NCBI RefSeq assembly: GCF_029227915.1
Contig: NC_079881.1
Coordinates: 32,773,501 to 32,837,500, forward strand
Direction: 5' to 3'
DNA: 64,000 nucleotides
Source of the DNA: Hydractinia symbiolongicarpus
Lineage: Eukaryota; Cnidaria; Hydrozoa; Anthoathecata; Hydractiniidae
In this document: piece by piece, positions 59,983-64,000 of the stretch
Position numbering within the stretch: position 1 is the first letter of the stretch
How the letters are laid out: the number at the start of each line of letters is the position of its first letter
Program-made: the position numbers and the translations under genes
The notes under the pieces: model-generated
Database searches by the model: none
Told to the model about the DNA's origin: nothing
The model's input: only the letters and a program-made list of their open reading frames with translations

Positions 59983-62900
59983 TGTTTTTCTCTGAAAAAC
60001 TACGAGTTTTTTTAACTAAAGTGTTGAAGTCCATGGTAAATGTGGTTTGTTACCACTAAGTGATTTCACAGTGGCGTAAGATGTAAATTGTGAGAAAATG
60101 TGTTGCTTCATTTCATTTCAATATGTACAGGTGTGAAAACAAACTGTCTGCGAATGCGTTTACGCTCAACTTTTGCTATCCAACGTATCTTTAAATCATC
60201 CAGTTGTCTTCTTCTCTCGATGATTTAAACTGACATATTTTTTGTCTCGTTTATTTACTGATTTCCTTCTTGATGTCTTAGTTGCTCTCCTCCACATGTG
60301 CTGCTTTGTATAGCGAATTGTACATTCTTTTAACGTGGTTATTTTTGACTACATAGTATGTGAGTGTATGTATATATAAATATATATATATATCTATTTT
60401 TAGCATAATAAGTGTGACAGTTTAATATTATTTTTATTTCTCGTTACATTTTATTTATTTATTTTCTCAGCGCGTTCGTTAGTTGCCTGTAGTTTTTAGC
60501 AACTTTTAATGAAAAGGGACTTCGCAGGCGACAACAACGGTGGAGTCACAAGACACGCCCCTCTCTTTTTGGTTATTGAAGTACTGCAATGTGAAATTCG
60601 AGTGTGTTTTGAATTTTGAATTTTTTGCCTCACCCGGCATACGATGGGCGGTGGTTTGTAATTTAATTTTCCATATTTTTAAAATATTTGCTATGATATT
60701 TTTAAAGCAAGTCTGTTTTTCTGACGAAAGATATCCGCAAACTTACTGCAGCCCTTCTTGCATTTGGATGTGACGTCAAAGAGAACTTTTCCATCCCAAC
60801 TGCAGCTTCTACTTTTAATAGAATGTGGCAAAGAGAAAATATTTCCGCCATTTATCTCGCAAGATGTTTAGCTATACGCGTTCTTGTTTACAATCCACAT
60901 ATTTTTTCTTTCTTTTTTTTACTTAAATTACCGGACCAGAATTTCACAACGTTATGTGGTTTTATATCTAATTTTTTTATTTATTTAATTCGTGTTTTCA
61001 AATTATATATAAATATTTAGTAACAATTTTTTTTATTCTATGTAAGTGATTTTTGTTCACGTGACATTTTATTCTCCTCACCATTCCTCGCTCTTCAAAC
61101 ATGTCCAACATGTTTGTAGCATTCTTTATAAAAAAAATTTTTTTTTCACCTTCGCGGTAAGCTGCATAAATTTTGCCCAAATTATACCACCAATTTTCCC
61201 TATATCAATTTTTTGTCGTCGTTTGTCCTAGGTCTTAGTTTTGTTTGGTGGGGTATACATTTATTTATTAACACATAGTTTTAGATGTAGTATTCTTACT
61301 CCAAAGTTATATAATATGTTAACTGTAATATTGGAAGATAGGTTTTAGAGTTAGTAGAACATGCGTACAAATGTATATATAGTTTTATTGTCATATTTTA
61401 ACGTGTTTATTTTCTTGGTAACTACAATAATTAAGAAATGTCCTTACCAAAGTTTCTCACAAACATCACATGTTGTCTAAAAGCTGTCATTGGTTGAAAT
61501 AATTTTCGCTACGTGAATCCAACATCAGTAAGAGAAAGAGACAAGACTGGCGTGATATTTCGACAAAATATCTAAAAATAGCCACGTTGCAGAAAGAAAA
61601 TTGTTCCAACAACTGACTATTAATTTAAGTTGCCCGTGTAAAAATCTTTGGGAATTCGCCTGCCATACATATTTCTCACAACGCTATTTTGTGTACCATT
61701 TAGAAAAATCAATCGGTTTGCCCGTTATATGTATTCCGGGTAACGCTATTTCTAGCACAAAGCAACAATTCAGCAGCCATTTTGAACCCAAAATTTTTTC
61801 TAGAGGTTTAATATTTTATTTAGTCCTTCCACAATGCTCAAAAATAAAAAAAATAAAAAAAAACATGATCATAAGATCGGTCTCTCATGTTTATCCATTT
61901 TGCTTTGGAAACTGAATTTAACGAAGTGGTCACACTTCCTAAAATCTCTTCACGTAAAAATAAAGATTGTAAAATCTACCAAATAGCCTAAAATTTTGAC
62001 TTTTTTTTTCTTTAAAGTTTTTATTATTACGAATTCGTATTAAAAACGAACTCGTGTGTTTGTTAACAAAAGTTTTAATGTCTATTTTCAAAATTTCTTG
62101 AAAATTCGAGACGTTTTTTATATGTTTTTGACTGTTTTCTGATGTGAACCTACTAAATTCTTCCAAAACCCCTAAAATTGTTGAAAGTCACTGGAGTTCA
62201 CTTCAAGCTTTTTACATAAGAAAATCAAAATTTTAACCAACCTGGTAATTTTTTATTTTTGTATTGCTCTAAACCTATTGTTTATAACTCGAAAGCCTGG
62301 GCGCCGGGGGCGGGTTGCATTTACCCGCCCCGGCATTAGTAGGGTTAACCTAGGGAACAAACTCCACTTCATTCCTGATGTTATAGAAATATAGTCGTAA
62401 TCTCTAAAAACAAAAGTAGGAAGGATTCTTGTTTGTCAGTCAGCATCAACTGCTTCAACCAATTTCGTTAAACTGGAAATCTAAATTCAAAGTAGCATTA
62501 TTGTTGTCTCTTCCTGCCCTCTGGCTGTAACCACCTTACTCCAGGAAAAGTCGCGTCAACTAAATGCCCCTTATTAAAGTGTGCCGAAAATATCAAGGAT
62601 GTTATAAAGGTTACCATCTTCGTCCCTAGGATCTTGTGGCGCCTGAGCCGTTGCCGCTATCAACTTCATCAACAAGGCAAAATGCCCTGGAAACGAGGTT
62701 GAAAAGTTACTTCAATCGTGAAAAAAACTAATGAAACAAAGACAGTTTTTCGTCAATTTTCAAACACGAATAAAAAGGGTGAAATCAAAAAATACTCACT
62801 AATCTGCAACCGCCAATGTCGCTACCTTTGTGCACACGTAAGCCAGTGGCATTTTTTAGCACGCCTTCACAGCTACATTCGAAATTATCCGCGCTGTTTT

Positions 62901-64000
62901 GTCATTTCACAACTTAATTTTTCCTTAGTTTATCTGGAGTTATTTTCCATAATTCACTGTCTTTTTCCAGATCTTTTTCGTATGTTTTTTCAGTATTCTT
63001 ACCTATTTTACCCTTTAATTTACTATTATGTTCTTTTCTACCTTTATACTGTTTATGTTTGATTTTTAAGCCTATAACAGGACAAACACTGATAACAGTT
63101 TCTTTATGTAAAATATTTTGTAAATATGTATTTAGAAACTCTTTACTTAACTTTAAATATTCGCGAATAAATAAATAAATAAATGCTTTGTCAATGATTG
63201 TAGTAAATTTTCAAGCTTTTGATGACGTCACAAAAATGTGCTGACGCAAGCAAAAATTTATTGCAGCGATATTGTTTCTTTTGTGACGTACTATAAATGT
63301 GCCAAAGTTTTATTCAATTTGAACAAGCCTATGAAAAGTTATTGAGGGGGGGGGGGCGAAAACCCCGGACCCCATGCACAATTTCACCTCGGGGTAAAAC
63401 CAACCCCATGCTTGTTCAGATTGTACTTAGTAGTCATATGCGTTTGCTGAGGTGATTTCACCTCGGGGTGATTTCACCTCGGGGTGATTTCACCCCGTCT
63501 CTAGCATAGGAGTGAGCTTTCACCCCGGGCGGAAATTCATGATTTCTGCATGTAATCACATTGCCCCGGGGCAAAAAGCGTACGTATTAGGTGTATTAAC
63601 AAAATGCAAAATGCAAAACTATGCTGAAGGAATGTTTTTCTATTGCTCACGTGTTTATATATTTTACTATTTGTTGAAAACGTTGTCGAGGAAATTCTGC
63701 TCGCATGTTCTACGTAAGTGATTTCATGAAAAGCTTTACTTTCAACCCCGGGGTAAACATACTCGCTTTTCACCCTGTGGTAAGTTGACCATGTAATTCA
63801 AATTTTTTTTCGCGTATTTGCCCCTCTTACATATAACCATACCCTAAAATTATATTTTTTATCCTGATGCGCGTTCTTTTAAATACTTTTTTGACGTCAG
63901 TTCAGCTAAATCGTGTTAATAAAATTCATTTTTATAAGTTGTTATAGGCATTCGTAATGATTTCGCGATCGTTAGTTTTGTGTCTCGTTAACTTCATGGA
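59983..64000. other. ZMYND11 3' region and spacer; no gene recognised
   Basis: Several frames of 60-114 codons occur but none has a domain. Noted structures: a short TA-rich run at about 60370-60395; a GC-rich hairpin GCCGGGGGCGGGT/ACCCGCCCCGGC at 62303-62334; a MITE-like pair CTTCGTCCCTAGG/CCCTGGAAACGAGG at about 62620-62695; TGACGTCA boxes at about 63223 and 63890; and a run of G at about 63343-63355. Confidence 0.5.
63449..63500. repeat. 16-bp palindromic tandem repeat
   Basis: GAGGTGATTTCACCTC-type units repeat three times with GGGG between. Each unit can fold on itself. Single related boxes (TTTCACCTCGGGGT) lie at about 63384 and near 63510 and 63770, so the motif is scattered over about 400 bp. 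Confidence 0.7.

Noticed and set aside
63449-63500. Operator or CRISPR-like repeats
   Set aside because: Only three short palindromic units with no gene nearby; kept as a repeat.

Overview
The window is AT-rich nuclear DNA from an animal. It carries multi-exon genes with GT-AG introns, and many of its degraded mobile elements are of types common in cnidarians. A cnidarian, probably a medusozoan or hydrozoan, is the best guess; that is inference from gene structure, base composition and transposon types. There are no bacterial operons, CRISPR arrays, rRNAs or convincing tRNAs.

Layout. 1-6.3 kb: the 3' half of a Helitron replicase/helicase gene, a small predicted gene made of 24-60 bp phase-1 microexons, two copies of a conserved stem-loop, and a complete short Helitron joined head-to-tail to the 3' end of another. 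7.2-15.4 kb: the wreck of a Polinton/Maverick element (protein-primed type-B DNA polymerase in two pieces, then an integrase). A Penelope-like retroelement with a GIY-YIG domain and a LINE reverse transcriptase fragment, both on the minus strand, lie inside it. 15.4-26.4 kb: mostly featureless DNA with simple repeats, a decayed zinc-ribbon/integrase element and a decayed zinc-ribbon gene.

26.4-60 kb holds three conserved host genes whose exons could be joined with every splice phase agreeing. ZNF598 (minus strand, 5 exons, 855 aa) is the RING E3 ligase that senses collided ribosomes. GTF3C4/TFIIIC90 (plus, 10 exons, 846 aa) is a subunit of the RNA polymerase III factor TFIIIC. ZMYND11/BS69 (plus, 13 exons, 793 aa) is a chromatin reader with winged-helix, PHD, bromo-like, PWWP, coiled-coil and MYND modules. 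ZNF598 and GTF3C4 are head-to-head across 784 bp. A CR1/jockey-like LINE remnant and a long TA microsatellite separate GTF3C4 from ZMYND11. Introns carry MITEs, Helitron fragments, foldbacks and minisatellites.

Most notable: the tandem microexon gene; the exact CTAG|TC Helitron junction; two minisatellites that begin exactly at splice donors; and a 42-bp intronic array that repeats an E2F-like sequence. The three host genes do not form a pathway with one another. 60-64 kb shows no recognisable gene. All homology calls are from recognition of residues, not from a database search.
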